Of a DNA stretch of 64,000 nt, positions 54,752 to 64,000 are shown in pieces. The translations under genes and the position numbers were made by a program. The DNA is from Symbiodinium microadriaticum (Eukaryota; Sar; Dinophyceae; Suessiales; Symbiodiniaceae). Position 1 is the first letter of the stretch. The number at the start of each line of letters is the position of its first letter. Location of the stretch: positions 57,566 to 121,565 of the forward strand of contig LSRX01001542.1 of assembly GCA_001939145.1 (NCBI GenBank), read 5' to 3'. The notes under the pieces are model-generated. The model was not told where the DNA came from. It saw only the letters and a program-made list of their open reading frames with translations, and made no database searches.

Positions 54752-56974
54752 ATGCAGATCTTCGTGAAGACCCTGATGCTCAGCTGCTATGGCTGCCTCC
54801 AACAGACCAAGTGTGGGCTTGCTATGACCTAGGACCTAGGACCCAGGAGAGCTGTGCACCCGAGTCCACGTTTTGACGGTTGCAGAGATGTGTGTGAGGG
54901 TGTTCACCAACCCGCTGCAGAATTATGGCGCCTCGAATCCAGATCCGAGAATTCTGCAACACGGCTGATGCTCAGACTCTCAGGACTGGCAAGACCATCA
55001 CCCTGGATGTTGAGGTCTTCCGCATGCCCGAAGTGAACGCTAGATCCAGTCACACTCACTGTCTGCGCTAGGCTTCGGACACCATTGACAACGTCAAGGC
55101 CAGGTACGCAGCAGTTCAGTCTCGGCCCTGTGGCAAAAGCAGAAAATTGAAGGCCAAGATCCAGGACAAGGAAGGCGTGCTGCTGCTGCGCTCTTGGTGA
55201 TTCCTTGATGTCACCGTCACACGTTCCATCCGAAACAACTCAGCACCAACAACGGCCAGACGAACAGATGTAGAATCCCGAAAACGACAGAGTGGTCCTG
55301 AGGTTCTACAGCACAGGTCAGAGCAAACGACCTCCTGAAATCTCACACCCTGCTTCCGACCAATATCGACGGAGAGTCCCGGCCAGGCATTCCCCCAGAT
55401 CAGCAGCGCCTGATCTTCGCCGGCAAGCAGCTGGAGGTCCGAGAAGCTGCGGTTTCTCTAAGGTTCCTCAGTCTGAGAGGGTAGTTGTAGGGCGTGAGAC
55501 GGAGCCGAATCCATCACTTTGGCGTCTTCTTAGGCAGACACTGCGACTCGTTGGCTTTCTGATTGTTTAGTTTCGGATTTTGTCCGCGGGAGGGCAACGG
55601 GAGAATAGAGACGCCCGCCCCAGAATTTGGGACGCAATGCAGTAGGCCAGTAGGCCCAGTAGGCAGTAGGATGCCTCTGGGTCTTCGCTTCGGAAGAAAT
55701 CTGGGACGCTTTTCACATTGACCCGCTCTCTCCGGCAGGATGGCCGCACCCTCTCGGACTACAATATCCAGAAGGCAAGAAAGTGGTCCTGGTGCCTGCC
55801 ACACCTTTTTGAGCATCCCTGCTTGCTCCTGACTCTCAGGAATCCACCCTCCACTTGGTCCTTCGCCTGCGTGGTGGTCATTGCCAGGCATTCGGTGCTT
55901 CTGGGTTCGTGTATTGTCAAGGCTCGAGATTCGCCTGACCTGGAGAATGTGCAGAAAGCCTTTGACCGGTGGTTCTGATTGATCATCTTCCCCGTAATTC
56001 GAGAATGACACAGGGTTTTCCAAACCTTTGCGGGATACTGTTGCTACATTGGGAGTATCGGAGTTGTTTCTGTCGCTGCTGGATCTGTTCCTTCGCAGGA
56101 GTCGCGTAAAGATCTGTCAGGTGTTTTACCAGAGCGGCAGTTGCTGTTTTCCAGGTGCCCTGTGGCATCTTCGACGACCCCAAGCTCGTGGCGGACGTGA
56201 ACGAGGCTGTGGCGACCATCAAGAAGGCGGCTGGTTGGCCCGTGGTGGCCGGTAGCGACACGAATAGTCTCCTTGTGTTCTCTTGGAGGCGATGGTGCAG
56301 ATCGGCGAGCTCTCGGCTTCGATGACTCCTCTCAACATCAACCAGATGACCCGTTGGGTCAACACCAAGGAGGACGGACGCCAGCTTCGCATTCCTGGTG
56401 ATAGAGATCCCCTGTTCGTGGTGTGCAGATGCGCTCAGGATGCAGGGCTTGCAGGGGTACCGGGGAAGCCGAAGGAGCATGCCGGCAAGATCATTACGCT
56501 GATGTCGGAGTACTGCCTCTGCCAGCGCATCAAGCCTGTGAGCGACCCCAAGACCCCTTTCTCCAGCGAGGCCAGGCGAACTGAATGTGGGGAGATTTCA
56601 TCACCGCCTCGGTTGCTGTAAAGCTGTGAGGGCGATAAAGCGTGATCCGTTAAGTCAGTTGCAGAAGTTGTAGACTCAGCTTGGCGTCACAAGTCGGAAG
56701 AAGTGGAAGAAGCAAGTAAGTGAAACGGACCGAGTGACAAAAGATTTGCGGCCTGGATGCCGGTCCAGGCTGACTTCATTGCAGCCCTCCAGGCACACCA
56801 CCAGGCTGGTGCGTGTCAGATTTATAGCAAAGCAGACGACACGCACCTTATTTTGCTACAACTGGCAAGAAGGTCATGCTCGCGGCCGTGAAGTGCAAGC
56901 AGAACGTAGACCCGGCGCTGGCGGATTCTTTGGCCGGAGCCGTGGCTGAGATGAGCAAGATGTACCTCAAGTGA
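54752..56974 (+). CDS. sodN: Ubiquitin-nickel superoxide dismutase fusion, 12 exons, 207 aa
   Basis: A full ubiquitin (residues 1-76, ending LRLRGG) joined directly to a nickel superoxide dismutase (131 residues), which converts superoxide to oxygen and peroxide. Exons: 54752-54774, 54984-55014, 55072-55098, 55153-55174, 55387-55436, 55739-55774, 55840-55887, 56155-56226, 56289-56369, 56475-56570, 56769-56804, 56873-56974 (TGA). All phases agree and every ubiquitin residue is accounted for, with Lys 6, 11, 27, 29, 33, 48 and 63 kept. The NiSOD part begins HCQVPCGIF, the nickel hook H-C-x-x-P-C-G; the hook is split after Gln by intron 7. The rest (NINQMTRWVNTK, HAGKIITLMSEYC, ALQAHH, KCKQNVDPALAD) matches algal-type NiSOD. 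A deubiquitinase cut after Gly76 would expose His1, whose amine and imidazole bind Ni. Odd points are Phe for the usual Tyr9, Gln for Asp3, and mostly GC or GA donors. The start is the canonical MQIFVKT. Confidence 0.95.
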
Positions 56975-57527
56975 GGGCCCACAAGGGGCCACTGAGGTGC
57001 TGTAGGTGGAGTTTTGCTTGCATTTCAAGTCGGCCTTGCTTCTTTGCTCGGCCCTGGAAAGTACAGACTTCTGCCTGCAGCCATGAGGTTCGGTTTTCAT
57101 CCCTAGACTCCCTAGACCACAGACAAATCGAGCGAAAAAAAAAAAAAACGGGGCGGGGGGGGGCGTCTGACTGCCTTCTCGGCTCGGCTCCTTGCGGCCT
57201 TGCACTCGGCTCCTGGCCTCGGCTCCCTAAACTGAAGGTACTGGGGTCTCTCGGAGGTGGAGTTTGTGCTGAAGACCGTGAGCAATGCAAAGCCCTGTGA
57301 TACGATGAAGCCGGAGACTCAGAGACTTCAGAGACCTGGATATATGATATATAATATATAATAAATAATATATAATATATACTTATATAATATATAACAG
57401 TTCTGGAGAGCCCAAGAGTGAAAACGTCCAGACTTTACCCACCGGAATCTGGCGATCTGACACGTGGCATGGGTGTCTGCGTGTGTGGTTACCGAGCAGG
57501 GAGATTTTAGAGTAGAGGCCTATCACT
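56975..57527. other. 3' flank of the ubiquitin-NiSOD gene
   Basis: No gene. It contains an A run and G run at about 57135-57165 and an AT-only repeat (atataatatataataa and similar) at about 57342-57398. Confidence 0.6.
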
Positions 57528-58293
57528 TTGCAAGGTATGTTTGAGGTCAGGCGTGCTTACCATCGGGTCGATGATGATGAGCAGACTCAATTTCATCTGC
57601 CCAGGGTGGTCGACGCCTTCCGGAAGGACGAGGAGGCACATTTCGTGCTCGTGCAGAAAGCACCGACGGCAACTCAGTGTCGTTCGTTTCGGATTTACAA
57701 CCAGTGTTGAGGTTATCGGATGTTGTCGGGTTACTGGCTCCTTCGTGTGGTTTAGGGTTGCCGGCTTGGTCTCGGCTCACGCGCTTTCAGAAAAGGAAGA
57801 CAAGGAGAAACAGGGAGCCACCCACAGCATGGATGCAGGAGAGACATGGACTGGGCTGGACCACGGTTATTCCAAGACACATAATTCCGAACGCCAGGCG
57901 TGTGTGTCCGCAGACAGGAGAGGAGCCAACGGAGTGTGCGCGTCGCAAGATCTCGCAAGTTTTTGCCCTCTTCAATCTGAGAGCTTTGGAGGGGCAAAGA
58001 CGCCGAACTGGATGAGTGTGGCCCGTGAAAGTGGGCATCAAATCCAATGCGTGGAAGAAGAGAGACGCGAACATCAAGCACCTCGCTCCGCATGCGAAGC
58101 CTTCCCCCAGCCCAGGAAGAACATTTCGCTACTGGACAAGGAGTACATGGATATCATTCCGAAGACTGGTTCTGGCCTCTGGAAGTTGCTTGAGATCATA
58201 GCCTCTGAGAGAGTCGAAGCATTACTCCAGGGCGAAGAGGGCAGCAGCTGCGGCAGCAGCTGCAGGCCGGGAGCTTTGACAGTTTCCGTGTAA
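57528..58293 (+). CDS. Coding-like fragments, unknown protein
   Basis: Two stretches look translated. At 57537-57700 one frame gives MFEVRRAYHRVDDDEQTQF and on to VVDAFRKDEEAHFVLVQKA. At about 58125-58290 another frame gives KEYMDIIPKTGSGLWKLLEI and IASERVEALLQGEE. They may be exons of one gene, but I could not join them with confident splice sites and I recognise no domain. A gene on + is more likely than on -, where the same region gives no coherent peptide. Confidence 0.3.
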
Positions 58294-59952
58294 GTAACAG
58301 GGCAAGGTCTCAAAGCAAGAGCTGCGAGACAAGACTCTTCATGACAGTACTCCAATAAGTATGCACGCAAAACACATTGTAGTATACATACATAGATGCA
58401 TGCATCTATATGTGGACATGTGTCCTCTGAAACCTGCGAAGCTGGGCCTGCGGACACTGCCATGCGGGAGCCATGTAGACATGTAGATGTGTAAATGTGT
58501 GAATGTGTATATATATATATATATATGTTATGTATACATGCTCTCGCATATATGCATATCTGTATATATGTATGTAGGTATATGCACATAGATGTCCATA
58601 CGTATATGTACCTAGGGGAGATTGAAGAGGCCCGAAGCATCCCGAAGCATCCAGGAGAAGAGCGCCACCACGAGCGCCCTCTCAGGCCTCCCGGCCTTGG
58701 CCTCTTCTCCTCATGTCCAGGGCCCACTCTTCCCTGGAATCCGGTTTAGGGTTTATTCGAAAGGGTAAACAATCCGATAGGGCTGGGAAGATAGGGCAAA
58801 AAACATCTGGGTTCCGTTGTGGGCTTTTGCAGCTCTTGGAGTGGGTCTCTGTGCGTCGAGTTGACGGCGCTTGGCTAGACCCGGTCCATCCTGAAGTCTG
58901 AGAGGGGGCCGAAACATGATTCCTCCATGTTGGCACAGGCGCTGACGGTTCGTTGGCAGAGCAGATGGTCCTTCTCCCCGGCCTCTACCAGTGCGCCAGA
59001 TTGGATTGCGAACCTTTGAGATCTGTAGTCACAAGTGCAGCAAATCATGAAATGCGAAGCTCCGAGCTGAGCCTGTCGAACTGCGAACTAAGAACAGGTT
59101 CATGACGCAGCGAGACAAGGACGTGAAGCAGCTTGCGCGCTCAGAAGACGGGGCTTTCAGGGTTCGACGAATATACAAGGTGCAACAGATGCCTGGCTTT
59201 CCCTCCAAACCTCCCTGGCCAACTGCTCTTGCAGTGGCTGGTCTGTGGCGAAAGCCGATCGACGCCGGGTCAATCATGAAATCTGGAGAATCATCCAGAG
59301 GCACTTGCAGCGGACGAAGCTACGAAGTTTATGTGCCAGGATCCCAGAACGACATGCGTCTGACCGATTATCGCCAGATCCTGGACGGATCTTGTGAGCC
59401 AATGCTTTGGCGTTCTGCGGCTTTGGCTTTGGGCTTGCAGGTCTGGGCCTCCCGACAAGAAGGGCTGATCTGTGTAAGGTCTACCTGGTTCTCGCCATCC
59501 TCTCCGCTTCCAATGTGTACCTTCTGCGGCCGCCTGGTGAAGGTTTCTACTGCACCAAGGGTGCAGGCCCCGGAAGTTGTTGCGAATTCTCAAAATTGTG
59601 GCACGTAGTTTTTCGATCGAGCGCCTTAAGGCATCTTGGAGCTTCTGGCAGGAGCAGAGGGAGAGGGGCAACTCTGACAGTTTCGGTGGACCAGGGTCCC
59701 AGTATTGTAGTTACCTGGCAGTGGCTGAAAGTTTATGACCCTTCGAACTTGATGCGTCGTATTTATATAGTTCGTGTATCTCATGGGCCTGCTATGCACA
59801 TTTAAGCCTCGGAGGACGCAGTAACCAACACTTGGCCACTTCGCACCGCACCACTGCTGGCATCGCGTAGGGACTCCGGGTTATCAAATGCTATCAATGC
59901 ATGTGCAAGCAGAGCACGGCCTTGCCGCACAGGAGACGTCCATTCCAAGCCC
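58294..59952. other. Unassigned sequence with a TA microsatellite
   Basis: TA run at about 58508-58527 and tetranucleotide GTAT/ATGT words to 58610. The frame at 59102-59608 is open but has no motif. No gene is called. Confidence 0.4.
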
Positions 59953-60915
59953 ATGGCAGACATCCGCGACGCTCAGGACGTCTGGCAGTGGTCCGATGCT
60001 CAGAAGTATAGTGTAAGGTAGCAGCGTTTGTCAACAAAGAATGCTCTCAAGCAGGGTGTTTGTGGAGATGCATCCTTCAGCGTGAGGCTGGACACGACCC
60101 TGGTGGCGCGGTGCTTACTGCACATCCTCGTAGCTGTCCTTAACCTCCGCTTGTGTCTCAAGTGCAAGATGTCTACGGGTCTACGAGACACATCCAGTGG
60201 AAACAACATACAGGAAGGTCGCTGCTGCTTTTGGGCATAGAATATACCCTGTTCAGCTGAGGCAGAAGTTCTGACTGATAATTCGACGCTGCGGCAGAGC
60301 AACTATCTCGTCGGCTACCTGCAGGTGGCACGGCAGTTTTGTCGGAGCTGAAGTGGTTTCTTCAAGTTTGTTCACAGTTCCGGGCAGCAGCTAGGAGAAC
60401 TAAGAGTATTGAACTTGCAGTCCTCGCCAGCGACCAACCGCCACTGACCTGATGTTAGTGCAAGATGGCATTACTAGGGCAGCGCGGCTGACGCTTTCAG
60501 CAGGGTCAGCCCTCGCGGGTTGATGAAGCATGGGATGCAATGCTTGACGCCCGTCCGGTGCGCCGCGGTGACCCCAGGTACTTCAGCAACAGGTCGCTGC
60601 CCCCTCGGCGATGCATTGCAGGGGCATCGAGGACTGCCCGGCGATTAGCATCCCAAAAACTCAGTTTTGTTGGGGCTCCCCTCGCATTGCCTTAGGCCTT
60701 TTAGGGCTTTGCGATCTACGTCTATAAGTTGAATCTGTACTGATCTTGGAACTTGGCAATTCAAGGATCTGAGGCAGACCGAGGTAAGTATCTTCGAGCT
60801 TTCCTGCAGCAGTTCAACCCAGAGCACCCGAACCTTGCAGCCTTGGCAGAAGGAGCCCGACGACAACAGCCTTTCCTGTGCCGACCCGGGCTTCTGCATT
60901 CTTTCGATCAGGTCT
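59953..60915 (+). CDS. Coding-like fragments, unknown protein
   Basis: Three separate segments read as protein: 59953-60006, starting with ATG (MADIRDAQDVWQWSDAQK); 60504-60592 with AG before and GT after (RVDEAWDAMLDARPVRRGDP and onward); and about 60810-60912 after a CAG acceptor (QFNPEHPNLAALAEGARRQQ). A further open stretch lies at about 60310-60450. I cannot connect them in one phase and do not recognise the protein. They could be exons of one gene with an N-terminus at 59953, or a decayed element. Confidence 0.3.
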
Positions 60916-61215
60916 GGAAACTTGGAGGCTCAAGGAGGTTTCAGGTAAAGCTCGGCGATATGATTCAGTGCCTCAGTTCAACAAGGTGTATTCCGGGCTC
61001 TGGCAGAAACTTCTGTAGCTGAGTCGGGATGCATGTCTTTGGGGCAGCCAGGTTTTGTGGCTTCGGATTTCGTGAAGCCAGACAGGGAGTCGAGCATCAG
61101 AAGGTTGTTGTGAAACACACGTGTGTGTGCAGTAACATGCGATAACGGCGCATCGCCGCAGTCACTCCGCTCGAGCGCCGATTTTGAGAGACTCTGCTAG
61201 TCGCCGCTTGAAGCC

Positions 61216-63046
61216 ATGTCGCATTCGTGCCCGCCGGTCCAGCGCAAGGCGCCGCCGGTGATGCCACCGCAGCACAAGGCGCCGCCACCGCCGCTGCCTG
61301 AGCAGCAGGAACTTCGTGGATTGCCGCTCGCCGTGGCCAACTTACGTTGTGTCCTGGCGCCGGTGGTTGGGTGGCCTGGCGGGATTTGGCGGCGGAGATG
61401 ACGGTGGAGGATCGGTTGGCTCTGGCGGAGTTTTCGTCGGCGCTCATGGTGGTTGCGCCGGCTGGTATGCCGCGAACCTCAGGGAGACGATGCAGCGCCG
61501 GCTGCCGGCCACAGNGGAGACTATGAGGCGCCGCCTGCCGGCCACAGCAGCGACCGCCAGTCAGGTGCCGCAGGGGGCTACATCGACGAGTACCCCGACG
61601 CCCAGGACACCATCAAGGACCAGGACGCCGGCCTCTTCTTCTACCACCTTGGGTGCGCCGCCGTCGGCTTGGATGGACGGGGTACATTGGCAGTCGCCGA
61701 CGGCCCAGCAGCCGCATGACGACGGGGTGTCGGGGAGCGTCTTCTTGGACGCCCCGCCGCCGGACAGATCTCAACCGACTGGCGCCGCCTTCCTCCAGAC
61801 GGCGGTCAGCACCCCTGCCAGCACTACGCCGGGCGACGGCACACCATGGGGCCTCACGCCGGAAATGGTTCGCCAAGGCATCGCCCGCATGGAGGCGGAG
61901 TCCGCCGCTATTTCAGCAGCTCAGACGCCGGGGGTGACGATCCAGATCGATGCTGAGGGGCGCCGCCACCGAGCTCCACCACCTGGCGCCGAGCAGAGGC
62001 CGACCAGACCATCATCGCCGCCCTCGCGCTCTACAGCCAACCTCGCCACCTTCACGCCGGGCTCCGTGGCGGGGACGTCCGTGAACACCGACGAGGTTCT
62101 GAATGAGGCGGCGATTCGCCTGGCGATGTCCAATCGAAACAACGCCGGCCCTGACTTGGATGCTCAATCGCCGGTGCCGGCCCCCCGCAGATCCATCTTC
62201 CCGCCGCTAAGGGAGACTGGGAACGCCGAGGAAGCTCGCCGGGGCAGGGCCGAGCGCAGAGGAGGCGAGCGGCCGGCCACCGCCGATGATCCCCCTCCAC
62301 CTGCGCCGGTCCAGGATTACCCGCCGCTGACGGCCAGCCCGGTGACTTGGACGCCGGCACCGCCGGTCACGGGGCCCTTGCCGGCAGAGAGGCGCACGCC
62401 GGCCCAGGCGACCAGCTCTACCACAACGCCGCCCAGGACTACTACACCGAGGCGGCGGTCGGCGGATCGAGGGGACAGAGGCACGCCGGAGCGAGTGGCA
62501 TCCCTCTCGCCGGGCCCCACCCGCCGGTCTGGCACGGTGGGCATACGCTCCAAGCTGTCGGAAGCCGAGGTGGCGGAGATTCGCCGGAATTTGTCGCCGG
62601 ATTACAGCCGGTACAAGGATCGTATGCATCGCCGCGGCGCGGCCGCCGAAGATGACGTGCCACAGTCTATTCGGCACCTAGCTCGCCCGACGGTGGAAGA
62701 TGTGATCCAGACAGAGGCGGCCGCCGACGCCGGGGACCCATCCGCAGTGCCGAAGATACCGCCGGCCGAAGCTCCCACGTTCTGTGGGTATTGGCTGTGC
62801 CGCCGTTTGCCGGAGGGCTATCTTGGCGCCAGGATCCCCTGGGAGGCGCAGAAAGACCGCCGCAGGGTCGCCGGATGGTGCACACATCCCTGCACGGCGC
62901 CGGGGTGCCAGTATGTCGCCGAATGCCGACAGCCCACCTGCGCCGGGGTCGGCCGATGCTTAAGACCTGTCATTATAGGCAACGGCGCCGATCACTTTGA
63001 TCATCAGTGCGCCGTTTGCGCCGGCTTGAAAGCGCCATGGGACTGA
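61216..63046 (+). CDS. Pro/Arg-rich ORF with Cys-rich tail, possible Gag-like protein of an element
   Basis: A long open region. A start codon at 61216 opens a proline-rich frame (to 61401); from about 61700 to the stop at 63044-63046 a different frame runs without interruption. Between 61453 and 61719 a third frame reads better (GDYEAPPAGHSS, GGYIDEYPDAQDTIK), so a frame change or an error is likely; an undetermined base lies at 61515. The protein is rich in Pro, Ala, Arg, Ser and Thr and ends in about 85 residues with many Cys (CGYWLC, WCTHPC, CQYVAECRQPTCAG, HQCAVCAG), which may bind zinc. It precedes a recombinase-like ORF by 340 bp. I infer an ORF1/Gag-type product; no homology was tested. 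Confidence 0.45.
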
Positions 63047-63131
63047 GCGCCGCAGCGGAGGCGACCACGCCGGAGCCGGCAGCAGAGATGGACGGAAATC
63101 GCCGGTCTCCAGCCCCACGCCGTTAAGGCAT

Positions 63132-63194
63132 TTTTGCGACGAAGGTCGCCGACCAGACTCTTCCTACGGCGGCCTTTTGCGACATAGGTCGCCG
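63132..63194 (+). repeat. Short direct repeat between the two island ORFs
   Basis: Two near-identical 20-mers, ttttgcgac-ga-aggtcgccg at 63132-63151 and ttttgcgac-at-aggtcgccg at 63175-63194, lie 43 bp apart in the gap between the Cys-rich ORF and the recombinase-like ORF. They differ at two central bases. Confidence 0.8.
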
Positions 63195-63384
63195 TCCGCC
63201 GTCTTCCGGACAGCGCAAAATCAGGGTTTCTCCTCAGCCTCGTCGGTCGCGCCTTGTGTCGCCGTCGGTTGCTCTCTCTCTCTTCGCCGGTCGTCGCCGT
63301 CGCCGTCTCTTGCCCTGGTGTTCCGCAGCCTTTTCTGCTCGGGCTCGAGGTACCCCCCGCCGACGACGCGACGACTGAACTGTC

Positions 63385-64000
63385 ATGGCACTGGTGCCGT
63401 TGACGACGACCGCCGCCTCGACCTTTGGCGAATTTCTTAAGACGGTGGTCGACGCCGGGGGCAAGGCGCATCTCACGACCTTTGCCAGGCTCGGCGTGAC
63501 CAACTCGCCGTCGGTGCGCGACTCATTCCCGGTGTTACTCGCACACGGCGTACCAGAGGAGGTGCTTCTGGCCATCCTGGCGCCGGTGCCGCCACAGCCG
63601 CCGGCGCAGCTAGTGGCGCAGCTGAGGTCAGATGTGCCGGAGCGCCGGCCCTCCACCCGAGCATCCATGGCCGCGGCGCTCGAAGCGATGGAGCCGAGCC
63701 GCCGGGCCGAGACGATGGCGGCGATTGACACCAATTTGCTGGCGCAGTCCACACGCCGCTCCATGGAGTCGAGGGTCCGGATGCTCACCACTGAGGGTCC
63801 GGATGCTCACCACTCTCGCCGAGAAAGGGAATTTCCAGCTTTTCCCTCTCGACGTGCAGAAGCTGCAGCTCCTCGCCGGAGCCCTCCGCATAGGAGGGTA
63901 CAGGTCGGCGGGGTTATGCCTTGACGCCGCGCTGTGGCACCAGGAACACCGTCTGCGATCGCCGGTGTCGGCTGACCTTCGCCGCGCCGCCCGGTCGCTT
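63385..64000 (+). pseudogene. ORF resembling the N-terminal region of a tyrosine-recombinase element, frameshifted
   Basis: ATG at 63385 opens a frame (MALVPLTTTAASTFGEFLKT) that stays open to 63924, but from about 63815 the protein-like reading moves to another frame: LAEKGNFQLFPLDVQKLQLL, then GALRIGGYRSAGLCLDAALW, running to the window edge. The change coincides with a perfect 22-bp tandem duplication (63771-63792 and 63793-63814); removing one copy would make a single frame. The pattern FPLDV...L..L...L...GYRSA..YL..A...H is one I associate with DIRS/YR-type proteins of Symbiodiniaceae, before the recombinase catalytic domain. That assignment is from memory and is tentative. The rest lies beyond the window. 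Confidence 0.45.
63771..63814 (+). repeat. Perfect 22-bp tandem duplication
   Basis: The unit gagggtccggatgctcac plus cact occurs twice without a gap. Because 22 is not a multiple of three it shifts the reading frame of the surrounding ORF by one base. Confidence 0.95.

Overview
The window reads as nuclear DNA of a dinoflagellate (Symbiodiniaceae-like). The reasons are internal: a head-to-tail array of near-identical copies of one housekeeping gene, every recognisable gene on the + strand, many very short exons joined by introns with GC and GA donors as well as GT, a fused P4-ATPase/guanylate cyclase of the alveolate type, and long non-coding stretches full of dinucleotide to pentanucleotide repeats and a private satellite.

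Layout. 1-9941: four complete copies plus the tail of a fifth of an S-adenosylhomocysteine hydrolase (AHCY) gene in exact 2315-bp units, with a partial unit at the end. 9942-25167: mostly non-coding, with three blocks of a ~44-50 bp satellite and many microsatellites; one proline-rich ORF is doubtful. 25168-30871: a histidine phosphatase (phosphoglycerate-mutase-like) gene that I rebuilt from about a dozen small exons. 30872-36930: nothing firm. 36931-45107: a 2609-residue P4-type flippase fused to two cyclase domains, in only three exons. 47241-50031: a class I SAM-dependent methyltransferase of the UbiE/COQ5-like, plastid-associated type, again in microexons. 50917-52234: a coiled-coil protein of unknown function. 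54752-56974: a twelve-exon gene encoding ubiquitin fused in frame to a nickel superoxide dismutase, the clearest unusual system here. 57.5-61.0 kb: several coding-looking fragments without a recognised family. 61190-64000: a compositional island saturated with CGCCG/CGGCG words, holding a Pro/Arg-rich ORF with a Cys-rich tail and an ORF resembling the N-terminal region of tyrosine-recombinase elements, the latter shifted by a 22-bp tandem duplication.

Functional links. In the ubiquitin-NiSOD gene, removal of ubiquitin after its terminal Gly-Gly would free exactly the His that NiSOD needs as its N-terminal nickel ligand, so the fusion partner would act as the maturation signal. In the P4-ATPase/cyclase the two cyclase domains have complementary losses: the first keeps the Asn/Arg transition-state residues and a guanine-type Glu, the second keeps both metal-binding Asp. 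They should therefore form one guanylate cyclase site. AHCY removes the S-adenosylhomocysteine made by methyltransferases such as the one at 47-50 kb; this is a general metabolic link, not evidence of an operon. Exon limits were inferred by eye from reading phase, AG acceptors and family conservation, and can be off by a few bases where boundary bases are repeated.
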